Positions 1-8,700 of a DNA stretch of 64,000 bases are shown in pieces. The stretch lies in assembly GCA_964631125.1 (NCBI GenBank), contig CAZVYN010000009.1:1-64000 (forward strand), read 5' to 3'. A program made the translations under genes and the position numbers. The notes beneath the pieces were generated by a model, which saw only the letters and a program-made list of their open reading frames with translations, made no database searches and was not told the origin of the DNA. Position 1 is the first letter of the stretch; every line of letters starts with the position of its first letter. Source of the DNA: CAZVYN01 sp964631125. GTDB taxonomy: Bacteria > Eisenbacteria > RBG-16-71-46 > CAIMUX01.

Positions 1-222
1 GAAGAACGCGCTGGCCGTGGGGTCGCGTCGGCGGGCGCGACCGTGATCGAGGCGAGGAAGAGTCTAGCGCGGGGCGTTTTGCTACGGCAACGCGGAATTT
101 GGGTCACTGGTCGAACATCGCAGCCACCGCGTCTCGGGGAATGGCGCGCCGAGTTCGTAGTAAGGTTCGTCGCCTTGATCGCACGACACGCGCGGGACGG
201 GTTGGATCTCGAGGAGACGGGG

Positions 223-1385
223 ATGAAGGAGATCAAGGCGCTGACGGCGCTCAGGGCGTTCGCGGCTTTCTTGGTCTTCATGTACCACTACGCGTTCCTC
301 TTTCCGCCGGCGTCGCGTGGGGTGGCGGTGACGGAGTCGGTTCCGCTCCTCACGGTCTGGCGTTCGGGACAGGTGGGCGTCTCGATCTTCTTCGTCCTCT
401 CGGGCTTCCTGATCACGCGAATCTACTACGACGACTTCGCCCGAGGGACGGCGCGGCTGCGTCTCTATTTCGTCAAGCGGATCGCGCGGATCTGGCCGCT
501 CTTCCTGGTGCTCCGCGGTGCAGCACGGGGTGCAGCTCCTCTCTGGCGGACGGCCAGACGCGACCTGGTTCGTCACGTGGTCGATGACGCAGGGGTTCTT
601 CCACGACCTGCGCTACGCGGGCCTCCCCACGGCCTGGACCTTGACGATCGAGGAGACCTTCTACGCGCTCGCGCCGTTTCTCTGCGTCGCGATCGCAGTG
701 CTGGCGTTCGGGCGCAGCCGATCGGAGGCGGTGCGGGCGCCGGCCTTGCGCGTGGCGGCGGCACTGGGGATTCTGTGCATCGGAGTCCCCGCCGCCTTCT
801 GGCTCGTCCTGCTGTTCGGGCGCCAGATCGGATTCACGTTCGGCGGTTTCATGCAGGACACCCGTCATCTCCTGCACGCGACGCTCGGGGGACGCTTCCC
901 CGAGTTCGCGGTCGGCATGGGATGCGCATTCCTCCATCGCACCGGACGAGTCTCGGACTGGCTGAGCGGCTCGCGCGCGTCGGCGCTCTCGCTCGCCGCG
1001 CTTCCTGGCGATCGCACTCGGCATGGCCGGCAAGGACTTCGCGAACGCGCGCGGCTGGCAGCTCCAGAGTTTCGTTCTCACCTACGGGATCACGCTCGCA
1101 GCCGGCGCCCTCATCCTCGCGCTCTCGGTCGAGCGCTCGCTCGTCTCGCGCGCACTGTCCGGACGCCTCGCGGTCTACCTGGGGAAGATCTCGTACGGGT
1201 TCTATCTCATCCAACTCACCGTCGTGATGACGCCCTTGCTCGCCTTGACCGACCGACTCGGAGTCTGGCGGTTGGCGGCGCTGTGTGTGTTGATGAACGT
1301 CGTTTGTGCGGTGCTGTACGAAGTGGTGGAACGACCGGCGCGTCGGGTGATCATCGCGCCGTTCGGGGGAGGGCGGAGCGAGTGA
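223..1385 (+). pseudogene. Acyltransferase 3 (OafA/YrhL-like), two frameshifts
   Basis: This is an integral-membrane O-acyltransferase of the acyltransferase-3 family, which adds acyl groups to surface sugars. The reading frame opens at ATG 223 behind GAGGAG and shows the family's first helix (MYHYAFLF) and the GVSIFFVLSGFLI helix. It then breaks near 511-518. Homology continues one frame over (QGFFHDLRYAG, TIEETFYALAPF) to about 995-1001, then shifts again to a third frame that carries the last helices (LGKISYGFYLIQL, VVERPARR) and stops at 1385. The pieces sum to about 387 codons, normal for the family. I cannot tell two sequencing or assembly indels from a real pseudogene. The family is clear; the intact state is not. 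Confidence 0.8.
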
Positions 1386-1390
1386 GGTGT

Positions 1391-1720
1391 CTACTCGGCG
1401 GCGGAAGGCGGGGTAGGCGGGCGCTCCGGTTCGACTCCAGCTAGGTGTTGCTCGAGGATCTGCGGCAGATCCTCGAGCTTTACGTGGCTGTGCCACACGC
1501 CCGCTGGAAACACGAAGATGTTCGGGCCTTCCGAGCAGCGGTCGAGGCAGCCGGAGTGGCTGACGCGGACGCGGCCGCGGTAGCCGCGGGCTTTGACTTC
1601 GGCTTTGAGCCACTCCTTCAAGGCCATGCCGTCGCCGCCTTGGCAGCAGGCCTTGCCGTCGGGGCGTTCGTTCACGCAGACGAGGAAGAGGAGTTCGTAC
1701 GGCTGCGGTTGAGATTCCAT
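1391..1720 (-). CDS. (2Fe-2S) ferredoxin domain protein, thioredoxin-fold type
   Basis: A 109-residue small electron carrier. Cys15, the Cys25-Cys26 pair, Cys58 and Cys62 (CLDRC) match the cysteine pattern of thioredoxin-like [2Fe-2S] ferredoxins, and the tail after CLDRC (EGPNIFVFPAGVW) is also typical. The start at ATG 1720 (MESQPQPYELLF) is chosen because the frame upstream is Pro/Arg junk that runs antisense into the neighbour. It begins 8 bp after the stop of the DUF3501 gene, so the two are almost certainly co-transcribed. DUF3501 proteins are known to neighbour Fe-S proteins of this kind; the electron partner is unknown. Confidence 0.85.
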   Translation of the reverse strand: MESQPQPYELLFLVCVNERPDGKACCQGGDGMALKEWLKAEVKARGYRGRVRVSHSGCLDRCSEGPNIFVFPAGVWHSHVKLEDLPQILEQHLAGVEPERPPTPPSAAE

Positions 1721-1728
1721 CGCCGTGC

Positions 1729-2313
1729 TCACACGAGGTCTTCGAGGAGGGATTGGCGGGTCGGTGGGCTGATCCGGACGCGCGCTTGGTAGCGCGGGTG
1801 ATCGACGACCAGCGCGCAATCGCGGTCGGGCTCGCGGAAGCGCGCGACCTGCTCCTGCTCGAATGGGAAGCGGACGCAGTGGACGGCGGAGATGCGGCCC
1901 TCCTCACTGTGGCCCGCTTCGAAACGGGCGTAGGCGCGATCCCCGTCTTCGAGTTCGATCCAGACGCAGGCGCCGTTGTCGAGGCCGATGAGTTGCTCCA
2001 AGTCGGTGCGGATGCGGGCGGGGTCGGTCACCTCGAGGAACAGGGTGGCGGAGAGTTCGTGGGCGCCGGGAAGAAGCGCGTTGTAGATCTCGATCTCGTG
2101 CGCGATGGCGACGGGATCGACCAGGCGCTCGGCGCGGACCATCTCCTGGATCTGGAAACGCGCCGTCTCGCGATGCTCGAAGACGAGCGAGACCTTCTCC
2201 CCGGCCTGCACGCGGCGCGTCTGCTTCAGGCGCAGGATCCGCTGGCGGAATTCGGGACGCGACTTTTCGTAGGTGGTGAGGTCTTCGATCTCGTCGAGCT
2301 GGATCGGCCGCAT
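1729..2313 (-). CDS. DUF3501 family protein
   Basis: A 194-residue soluble protein recognised by its N-terminus (MRPIQLDEIEDLTTYEKSRPEFR) and the following charged segment (RRVQAGEKVSLVFEHRETARFQIQEM, here split at the overlap with the motif EKVSLVFEHRET). The family is conserved but uncharacterised. No signal peptide or membrane segment is visible, so it should be cytoplasmic. It sits between an upstream DHH phosphoesterase (73 bp away, same strand) and a downstream [2Fe-2S] ferredoxin (8 bp away). Its usual partners in other genomes are ferredoxins or rubrerythrin-like proteins, which suggests a redox role. That role is inference only. Confidence 0.85.
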   Translation of the reverse strand: MRPIQLDEIEDLTTYEKSRPEFRQRILRLKQTRRVQAGEKVSLVFEHRETARFQIQEMVRAERLVDPVAIAHEIEIYNALLPGAHELSATLFLEVTDPARIRTDLEQLIGLDNGACVWIELEDGDRAYARFEAGHSEEGRISAVHCVRFPFEQEQVARFREPDRDCALVVDHPRYQARVRISPPTRQSLLEDLV

Positions 2314-2386
2314 GGGTCTTCCCTTCGGATGACAGGGTAGAGGGTACGCGATGCTCCGTTCGGTTTCGCCGCGAGACGGTCCCCGG

Positions 2387-3475
2387 CTACTTCCCTCGCT
2401 GCACGAGCGGACCGCCGCGGGCCGGCGCTCCGACCAGTCGGCGCGCGCGCGTGAGCAGCGCCCGCTCCAATCGGTCCAGCGCGGCTGGGTCCGCTTCGCT
2501 CCCCGCGGGCGGCGTGACGCGCCCGCCCGCCATCATTCCGTGTCCGCCGGCCGTGCCCTCGGAGCGGACGATCCGCTGGATGATCCGACCGGCGTTGACC
2601 GAGGTCAGATTCGTGCGCAGAGAGAGGAGCAAGCTCCCCCGGTAGCGCCCGATGGCGAGCGCCCAGTCCGCGTCTTCCATACGGACGAGCATGTCGGCGA
2701 ACTCGGCCACGACTTCGGGCGGCTCGACCGGACCGAGTAGCGCGGTGACGAAGCGGCCCTGCACCTGCGCGCCGGCGATGAGGCGATCGATCATGGCGAA
2801 GTAGGCGCGCGGGATCCGCGGATGCTCGATGGCCGAGAGCGCCACGTTGTCGACGCGCGGGAAGAACTCGAGAAAGGCGCGGACGTCGGCGCGCGACGCC
2901 TCGCGGCCGAGGTTCCGCGTCTCGGTCTTGATCGCGTAGAAGAACGCCGTCGCCAATCGCCGATCGATCGGCGCGTCGGCCGCGGCCAGGTACTCGGCCA
3001 CGATGGTGGCGGTCGCGCCGTAATCCTCGCGCACGTCGAAGTACGGAACCTCGCGCGTGCGGCGGCGACAGGGATGGTGGTCGATCACGATCGTCGGGAG
3101 CAGGCCGATCGGGAGCGAATTGTTGCCGGTCTCCGGTTGCGAGTCGACCAGCGCGAAGGCGTCGTAACTCTCCAGATCGAGCGTGCTGATCGGGACGAGC
3201 GGAACTTGCAGCACGTCGCGCAACGTGCGGTTCTCGCTCCGCCCGATCGTGCCGCCGTAACCGAAGTCGACCGTCATGCGCCTCAGGCGCCGGATCACCT
3301 TGAGCAGTCCCCACCCGCTGGCGATGCAGTCGGGGTCCGGGTGGTCGTGAGTGAGCACGAGGAGCCGCTTCTTTCCGGCGAGCACTTCCGCCATCTCGCC
3401 GAGACGACGATCGGCGCTCGCGCGACGCAAACGTCCGCGGTGGAGGAATCCAGGATTGGAAGAGGCGGTCTTCAT
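2387..3475 (-). CDS. DHH family phosphoesterase (NrnA/RecJ-like)
   Basis: A 362-residue protein of the DHH superfamily, which includes oligoribonucleases, pAp phosphatases and cyclic-dinucleotide phosphodiesterases. The metal-binding motifs appear in order: THDHPDPDCIASG (about residues 40-52), the Asp in ALVDSQPETGN, and IDHHPCRR as the DHH signature. The C-terminal DHHA1 substrate motif is GGHGMMAGGRV near residue 325. ATG 3475 is used because the open frame upstream is antisense to the MATE gene; an internal Met at MAEVLAGKK is an alternative. It is divergent from the MATE gene, leaving a 64-bp promoter region. Substrate is unknown: nanoRNA, pAp or c-di-AMP are all possible. Confidence 0.87.
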   Translation of the reverse strand: MKTASSNPGFLHRGRLRRASADRRLGEMAEVLAGKKRLLVLTHDHPDPDCIASGWGLLKVIRRLRRMTVDFGYGGTIGRSENRTLRDVLQVPLVPISTLDLESYDAFALVDSQPETGNNSLPIGLLPTIVIDHHPCRRRTREVPYFDVREDYGATATIVAEYLAAADAPIDRRLATAFFYAIKTETRNLGREASRADVRAFLEFFPRVDNVALSAIEHPRIPRAYFAMIDRLIAGAQVQGRFVTALLGPVEPPEVVAEFADMLVRMEDADWALAIGRYRGSLLLSLRTNLTSVNAGRIIQRIVRSEGTAGGHGMMAGGRVTPPAGSEADPAALDRLERALLTRARRLVGAPARGGPLVQRGK

Positions 3476-3539
3476 ATCGTGACGGCCTAGCCTACGCCAC
3501 CCGACAACCGGCGCGCGAACCTGTATCCTGCCGGACCTC

Positions 3540-4916
3540 ATGACCCGGGTCCTCGCCCCATCGCAGCAGGAACGCGCCATCCGCGAAGGGCCGCTGGTCC
3601 CGGTGCTGCTGCGGCTGGCCGGACCGGTTTTCGTCTCGATGCTCCTCCACACGCTGTTCAACCTGGTGAACGCGTTCTGGGTGGCTCGCCTCGGCAAGGA
3701 TGAGTTGGCCGCGGTCACGACCGCGATCTTCGCCACCTGGATCCTGGGCGGGATCTGCGAGATGGTCGGCGCCGGGTTGCTGGCGCTGGTCTCCCGGCAC
3801 TGGGGCGCCGAAGAACGCGGCGCAGCGGTGCGAGTCGCGGCCGAGGGGGTCACGCTCAGCATCGTCTTCGCGCTGGTGTTGGCGGCGACGGCGCACTGGA
3901 GCGCGCCGACTCTCTTTCGCTTGCTCGACACTCCGCCCGAGGTGACCCGCGAAGGGACGCGCTATCTCCACACGCTGATCCTCGGATCGATCTTCCTCTT
4001 CCCGCTCGTGGCGCTCGAGTCGGTCTTGCGCGCTTCGGGCGACACGCGCACGCCGATGCAGGTCGGACTCGGCGTCATCCTGATCAACCTCGCTCTCGAT
4101 CCGCTCCTCATCTTCGGATGGGGCGGCTGGCCGGGGCTCGGCGTCAACGGCGCCGCCATCGCGACGGTCATCTCGCACGCCGCCGGGCTGGTCATCTTGG
4201 CGCTTCGACTGCGGCGCGCTTCCAGCCCGTTCCGAGGAATCTTCGGACAGACCGGTCGATTGCGTCTCGCGACCGCGCTCCGGTTGCTCCGCGTGGGCGG
4301 GCCGCCGACTGTGGGCACGCTGCTCTTCGCGGTGGTCTACCTCTTCTTGTCGCGCTTGACAGCGCAGTTGGGGACCGCGGAACTCGCGGTGCTCGGCGTC
4401 GGCAACCGGCTCGAGTCGCTCTGCTTCCTGAGCGCCCAGGCGCTCTCCGTCGCCACCGCCGCCGTGGTCGGACAGAACCTCGGCGCGCGGGATCTGCCGC
4501 GCGCGCTGGCCGCCGCCAAGCGCGCCGCCGTGCTCGGCGCCGGCTTCGGAACTCTCATGGGTGCGGTCTTCTGGTTCGGCGGCGGGTGGCTCTTCCACTT
4601 CTTCGGCGACGACCCCGACCTCCGCCGATTGGCCGGGCCGTACATGCAGGTGTTGGGCCTGGCGCAGACCGCGATGGGACTCGAGATCGTCCTGATGGGA
4701 GCGTTCGGCGGCGCGGGGTACACGCGGGCGCCGAGTTGGATCTCCGTCGCCATCAGCGTAGCGCGCGTGCCGCTGGCGGCCTGGGCGGCGTTCCACCTCG
4801 GAGGAGGCGCGGGGTTGATGGGCGTGGTCTGGGTCATCACCCTGACCGCAGTCCTACGCGCGCTTTTCCTCTACGGCCTCTTCCGCCGCGGACGTTGGAT
4901 CGAGACCACCGTCTGA
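3540..4916 (+). CDS. MATE family multidrug/toxin efflux transporter
   Basis: A 458-residue polytopic protein with about twelve hydrophobic helices and the two-fold repeat of MATE exporters, which use a Na+ or H+ gradient to expel cationic drugs or metabolites. Diagnostic segments are PVLLRLAGPVFVSMLLHTLF at the start, FWVARLGKDELAAVT, and the second-half equivalent LGVGNRLESLCFLSAQAL. Length is normal. ATG 3540 leaves a 64-bp divergent gap to the DHH gene. The last 63 bp overlap, on the opposite strand, the end of the sensor kinase gene. Substrate cannot be deduced. Confidence 0.92.
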   Translation: MTRVLAPSQQERAIREGPLVPVLLRLAGPVFVSMLLHTLFNLVNAFWVARLGKDELAAVTTAIFATWILGGICEMVGAGLLALVSRHWGAEERGAAVRVAAEGVTLSIVFALVLAATAHWSAPTLFRLLDTPPEVTREGTRYLHTLILGSIFLFPLVALESVLRASGDTRTPMQVGLGVILINLALDPLLIFGWGGWPGLGVNGAAIATVISHAAGLVILALRLRRASSPFRGIFGQTGRLRLATALRLLRVGGPPTVGTLLFAVVYLFLSRLTAQLGTAELAVLGVGNRLESLCFLSAQALSVATAAVVGQNLGARDLPRALAAAKRAAVLGAGFGTLMGAVFWFGGGWLFHFFGDDPDLRRLAGPYMQVLGLAQTAMGLEIVLMGAFGGAGYTRAPSWISVAISVARVPLAAWAAFHLGGGAGLMGVVWVITLTAVLRALFLYGLFRRGRWIETTV

Positions 4917-6848
4917 CGCGGACAGCGGAACGATCCGCGCGATGCGCGAGCGCACCGGCAGACGGATCGAGACGCGCGTGCCGCGACCGATCGTGCTCGT
5001 GATCTCGATCCGCCCCTCGTGCCGTTGCACGATCCCGAGGGCCGCGGACAAGCCGAGCCCGCGCGTGTGCGGTCCCTTCGTCGTGTAGAACGGCTCGAAG
5101 GCATGCGACGCCACATCGGCCGGCATCCCGACGCCGGGGTCGTCGACCGTAATCTCGATTTCGTCCCCCTCGGCGTGCGTGCGGACGACGATCTCTCCCC
5201 CCTGCGGCATCGCCTCGGCGGAGTTGGCGAGGAGTCGACGGATCGCGTCCTGCAAGAGAGGGTCGGAGCCGCGCATCTCCGGCACCGGGTCGAGCTCCAG
5301 TCGGATCGAGACGATCGGCGCCTCGGGCGGGCGCGTCGTCCGCCAGATGCTCTCTTGGTACTGCGCCAGGTCCCGCAGCAGCGCATTGAGATCGACGCCG
5401 CCGAAGCGCAGATCAACCTGTTCGCCGTAATACTCCTGCAGATGGCGCAGCATCTCGCCGGCGCGCAGCGCCGAGGCCTGGATCACCTGGAGACCCGCGC
5501 GCACCGTCTCGTCCGTCGTCTTCATCTGGAGGAGCTGCGAACGCCCGAGCATGATCGCCAGGAGATTGTTGAAGTGGTGCGCGACCATCGCGGTCATCTC
5601 GCCCATCGCGCGCAACCGCTCGCTCTGGACCACCTGTCGCAAGAGCCGTCGCTTCTCGGTCACATCCGAGAGCACCAGCTCCAGCGCCGGCGTGCCGCGC
5701 AAGCGGACTCCGCGCCCGCGCACCTCGAGGTCGACCGGCTTGCCCGTGCGCGTGAGCCCGACCAAGTCGAGCAAGAATCCTTGGCCGGACTCCTCCGCTT
5801 CGCGGAACTTGTCGCGTGCGATGCGATGCGAGTTGGGATGCACGATCTGCGTCCAACGGAACGACTCACGCAGCACCGAGTCGGGCGGGTACTGGAAGAT
5901 CTTCGTGAAGGCCTGATTGGCGAAGACGAAGCGCCCGCCTTCCAAGAGGACGAACGCGTCGGGCGATCCCTCGACCAACAAGCGGTACTGCTCGCGCGAG
6001 GTCGAGAGCTCGGCCGTGCGGCGCTGCACCTCTTGTTCGAGATTGGCGTTGAGCGTGGTCAGCTCTTCCTTGGCCGAGACCAACGCCTGCTTCTGACGAT
6101 CGAGACTGCGCGCCGCCTCGCCGAAACGAGTGGCCAACTCGCCGATCTCGTCGTCTTTCTCGACCACGAACTCGACGCCGCTCGCGCCGCTCTCCAGCCG
6201 AGTCGCCGCCTGCACCAGCCGCGCCAGCGGGGCCGTGATGCGCCGCGCCAACAGGCTGGAGGCCCACATGGCGCCGAGGACGCCGCCCAGTCCCACCACG
6301 ATCAGGAAGATTCGCGCGCGCCACACTTCCGCTCGTACCGGCGCCAGCGAGAGTCCGACCCGAACGGTGCCCCACCGACGCTCATCGGCGCCCGCCAGTC
6401 GCACCGGAGCGATCCCCTCGACCACCGGCACTTCGCCCAGCCGCGGATCGCTCCACTCCACGCGCTGACTCGAGGCGGTCGGCGCCGAGAGCGCGCGCTG
6501 ATTGGCCAGGCCGGAGATCTCCGTCCCCTGCAGCTCGCGGCGTCCGCCGAAGCCCGCCACCTTGCTCTCCTTGTCGAGCAAGACGACGTAGGTGACGTCG
6601 GGCTCGCCGCGCACGGCGTCGGCCATCTGCTGGAGCGAGATGTAGTCGTAGTGCACCAAGAACGGCTGCGCGACGGCCGCCAGGCTCTCGGCCAACGACA
6701 GCGCGCGCAGTTCGCTCTGCTTCGCCAACACTCGACTGAGATAGAGCTCGACCGCCACGCCGAAGATCCCGGCCATGCCGAGCACGCCGACCGAGAAGAC
6801 CAAGGTGATGCGGCGAGCGAGGCGACCGGGACCGAGACGGGGTCTCAT
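4854..6848 (-). CDS. PAS-domain sensor histidine kinase (orphan)
   Basis: A 664-residue membrane sensor kinase. Layout: transmembrane helix 12-37; a periplasmic segment of about 140 residues; transmembrane helix 179-200; HAMP about 200-253; a coiled coil (NLEQEVQRRTAELS); PAS about 285-398; a dimerisation/H-box MVAHHFNNLLAI with phospho-acceptor His424; and an ATPase domain with N-box LLANSAEAMP, G1 VDDPGVGMP and G2 RGLGLSAALG. The H-box is of the HxFNN type seen in NtrB-like kinases. ATG 6848 overlaps the stop of the upstream solute-binding lipoprotein by 4 bp, so translation is coupled. No response regulator lies nearby. The 3' end overlaps the convergent MATE gene by 63 bp. Confidence 0.92.
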   Translation of the reverse strand: MRPRLGPGRLARRITLVFSVGVLGMAGIFGVAVELYLSRVLAKQSELRALSLAESLAAVAQPFLVHYDYISLQQMADAVRGEPDVTYVVLLDKESKVAGFGGRRELQGTEISGLANQRALSAPTASSQRVEWSDPRLGEVPVVEGIAPVRLAGADERRWGTVRVGLSLAPVRAEVWRARIFLIVVGLGGVLGAMWASSLLARRITAPLARLVQAATRLESGASGVEFVVEKDDEIGELATRFGEAARSLDRQKQALVSAKEELTTLNANLEQEVQRRTAELSTSREQYRLLVEGSPDAFVLLEGGRFVFANQAFTKIFQYPPDSVLRESFRWTQIVHPNSHRIARDKFREAEESGQGFLLDLVGLTRTGKPVDLEVRGRGVRLRGTPALELVLSDVTEKRRLLRQVVQSERLRAMGEMTAMVAHHFNNLLAIMLGRSQLLQMKTTDETVRAGLQVIQASALRAGEMLRHLQEYYGEQVDLRFGGVDLNALLRDLAQYQESIWRTTRPPEAPIVSIRLELDPVPEMRGSDPLLQDAIRRLLANSAEAMPQGGEIVVRTHAEGDEIEITVDDPGVGMPADVASHAFEPFYTTKGPHTRGLGLSAALGIVQRHEGRIEITSTIGRGTRVSIRLPVRSRIARIVPLSASDGGLDPTSAAEEAVEEKRA

Positions 6849-8509
6849 CGCACCACCTCGGCGGAAGCGGGCGCCGCGCCCGACTCGAGCGCCGGACGGC
6901 GGAACCAGACCTTGCCGAAACGCATGAGCGGCGCGCCGAGCGGGCTCGCCTCCACCCCTTCGACCCTCGGGTTCCAGGCGTAGAGCGAAGTGGCGTGGTA
7001 GAGCGGCGTCATCGGGAGCTGTTCGATGATGCTCGCCTCGATCTGCGCGTACAGCTCGAATCGCGGCGAACCCGGCGGCAGATGGCGGGCCACTTCCAGC
7101 ATCGAGTCGACGTGCGCGTCGGAGAAGGCGAAGAGGTTGTTCGCCTCGTCGGTATGGAAGAGGAAGTAGAGGATCGCGTCGGGATCGGGCACATCCGCGA
7201 TCCAGGACATCGTGAACATCTCCGTCTCCCCTCCCATCACCTTGGCGTCGAGGTCCGGCCAGTCCATCTGCTCGATCACCAGCTTCAGACCGACCGCCGC
7301 GAGTGGGGGCGCGAAGTGATCGCGCCACCAGGCGTTGGAGACCGGCGAACGATTGGTGGAAAGCGTCACCTCCAGCGGATGCGCGGGATCGATGCCGGCC
7401 TTGGCCGCGTATTCCCGCGCCCGCGCCGCGTCAGCCGGCGGCACCAAGACGGAAGGCCGGATCCCCGGCATCCCCGGCGGCAAGAGGCGGCTCGCGACCA
7501 TCGCCGTCCCACTCTTGCTGGCGGCGAGCGCGGCGCGGTCGAGGCACGCCGTCACCGCCTGACGAACTTCCAGGCGATCGAAGGGCGGCTTCTCCAGATT
7601 GAATCCGAGGAAGGTGACCGAGAACTCCGGCGTCGAGCGGGTGCGCAGCCCCGCCGTCTCGACCAGGAACGACTGCAGGCGCGGCGCGACGCTGGCCGCA
7701 TCGACCTCTCCGCGCAGCAACAACGCGACGGCGCGCTCCGAGGTGCTCGGACCAGCCACGACGAAGCGCAGCGAATCGAGATACGCCGGCTCCGCCCAGT
7801 ACCCGTCGTGGCGGGCGAGCACCATGCTCCCATCTTCGGAACGAGCGCCGAAGCGGAACGGACCGGTGCCGTTCGGCCGCAGTTCGAGCGCGCTCCAGTC
7901 GTTCGACTCAGTCGGCCCGACGATGCGCGCCTGATCCATGGTCAAGACCGCGAGGAAGAAACTGAGCGGTTCTTCGAGCTGGACCTCGAGCGTCTCGTCG
8001 TCGATCGCGCGGATGCCGCTGATGCTCGGGCTCTTTCCCGCCTGGTAGGCCGAGGCGCCGACGACGCGTTGGAAGTATCCCTCGGCCAGCGAAGGGCCAG
8101 GGCGCGAGGGTGCGAGGTTCCGTTCAAGCGAGCGCGCAGCGATCTCCGCCGTGAGCCGTTGTCCAGCGTGGAAGCTGACGTCGGTTCGCAATCGGAAGAG
8201 GTAGTTGCGCCCATCTTCCGAGATGACCCACGAGCGCGCGAGCGCGGGCGCGATGCGCAGATCGCGGTCGAGCTGGACCAATCCCTCGTAGAGCTGGTTG
8301 CAGACCGTCCCCTCGTAGGCGTCGTCCACCAGCACCGGGTCGAGCGTCCCGACTTCCTCGTGCAAGACGCGGAGGACTCCACCGGCCGCCGCCGCCGGTT
8401 CGACCGGAGGCGCCATCTTGGGCGGAGGCTCGCCGCAGGCGGACAGCGCGAGCGCCACGCCTAGCGCGACCGAGAGGGCTCTGGGGGAATCCGGCCGAAG
8501 AGGCGCCAT
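6845..8509 (-). CDS. ABC-type peptide/nickel substrate-binding lipoprotein (SBP family 5)
   Basis: A 554-residue periplasmic binding lipoprotein. The signal peptide ends in a lipobox LSAC at about residues 22-25, giving a lipidated Cys25. The mature domain has family-5 landmarks: VCNQLYEGLVQLD near the N-terminus, the central WVISEDGRNYLFRLR-type segment with DVSFHAGQ, VRQAVTACLDR, and a DPDAILYFLFHTDEANN stretch near the C-terminus. Such proteins bind oligopeptides, nickel complexes or similar ligands. Unusually, no permease or ATPase gene follows. Instead a sensor kinase gene overlaps the stop codon by 4 bp, so the protein may present ligand to the kinase. The ligand is unknown. Confidence 0.9.
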   Translation of the reverse strand: MAPLRPDSPRALSVALGVALALSACGEPPPKMAPPVEPAAAAGGVLRVLHEEVGTLDPVLVDDAYEGTVCNQLYEGLVQLDRDLRIAPALARSWVISEDGRNYLFRLRTDVSFHAGQRLTAEIAARSLERNLAPSRPGPSLAEGYFQRVVGASAYQAGKSPSISGIRAIDDETLEVQLEEPLSFFLAVLTMDQARIVGPTESNDWSALELRPNGTGPFRFGARSEDGSMVLARHDGYWAEPAYLDSLRFVVAGPSTSERAVALLLRGEVDAASVAPRLQSFLVETAGLRTRSTPEFSVTFLGFNLEKPPFDRLEVRQAVTACLDRAALAASKSGTAMVASRLLPPGMPGIRPSVLVPPADAARAREYAAKAGIDPAHPLEVTLSTNRSPVSNAWWRDHFAPPLAAVGLKLVIEQMDWPDLDAKVMGGETEMFTMSWIADVPDPDAILYFLFHTDEANNLFAFSDAHVDSMLEVARHLPPGSPRFELYAQIEASIIEQLPMTPLYHATSLYAWNPRVEGVEASPLGAPLMRFGKVWFRRPALESGAAPASAEVVR

Positions 8510-8645
8510 CCCTCGGAGGATCGGCCCGACGACGGGACTCCTTTAGACGTCGCGCGATCGGCGCCGCCGGCCGCCGACGGGCCAAATCCTTGAACCGCGC
8601 GGAGCGGCGCCTCTACGCTGCCGGCTCGACACGCATCCACCCCGG

Positions 8646-8682
8646 CGCAGAGACGTAGCAGAGACGTAGCAGAGACGCAGCC
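8646..8682. repeat. 11-bp tandem repeat, about three copies
   Basis: The unit GCAGAGACGTA recurs about three times, the last copy diverged to GCAGAGACGCA, just upstream of nadE. It supplies the in-frame TAG at 8656 that limits how far upstream nadE can start. Confidence 0.75.
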
Positions 8683-8700
8683 AAGACCGAGGAGAGCCCT

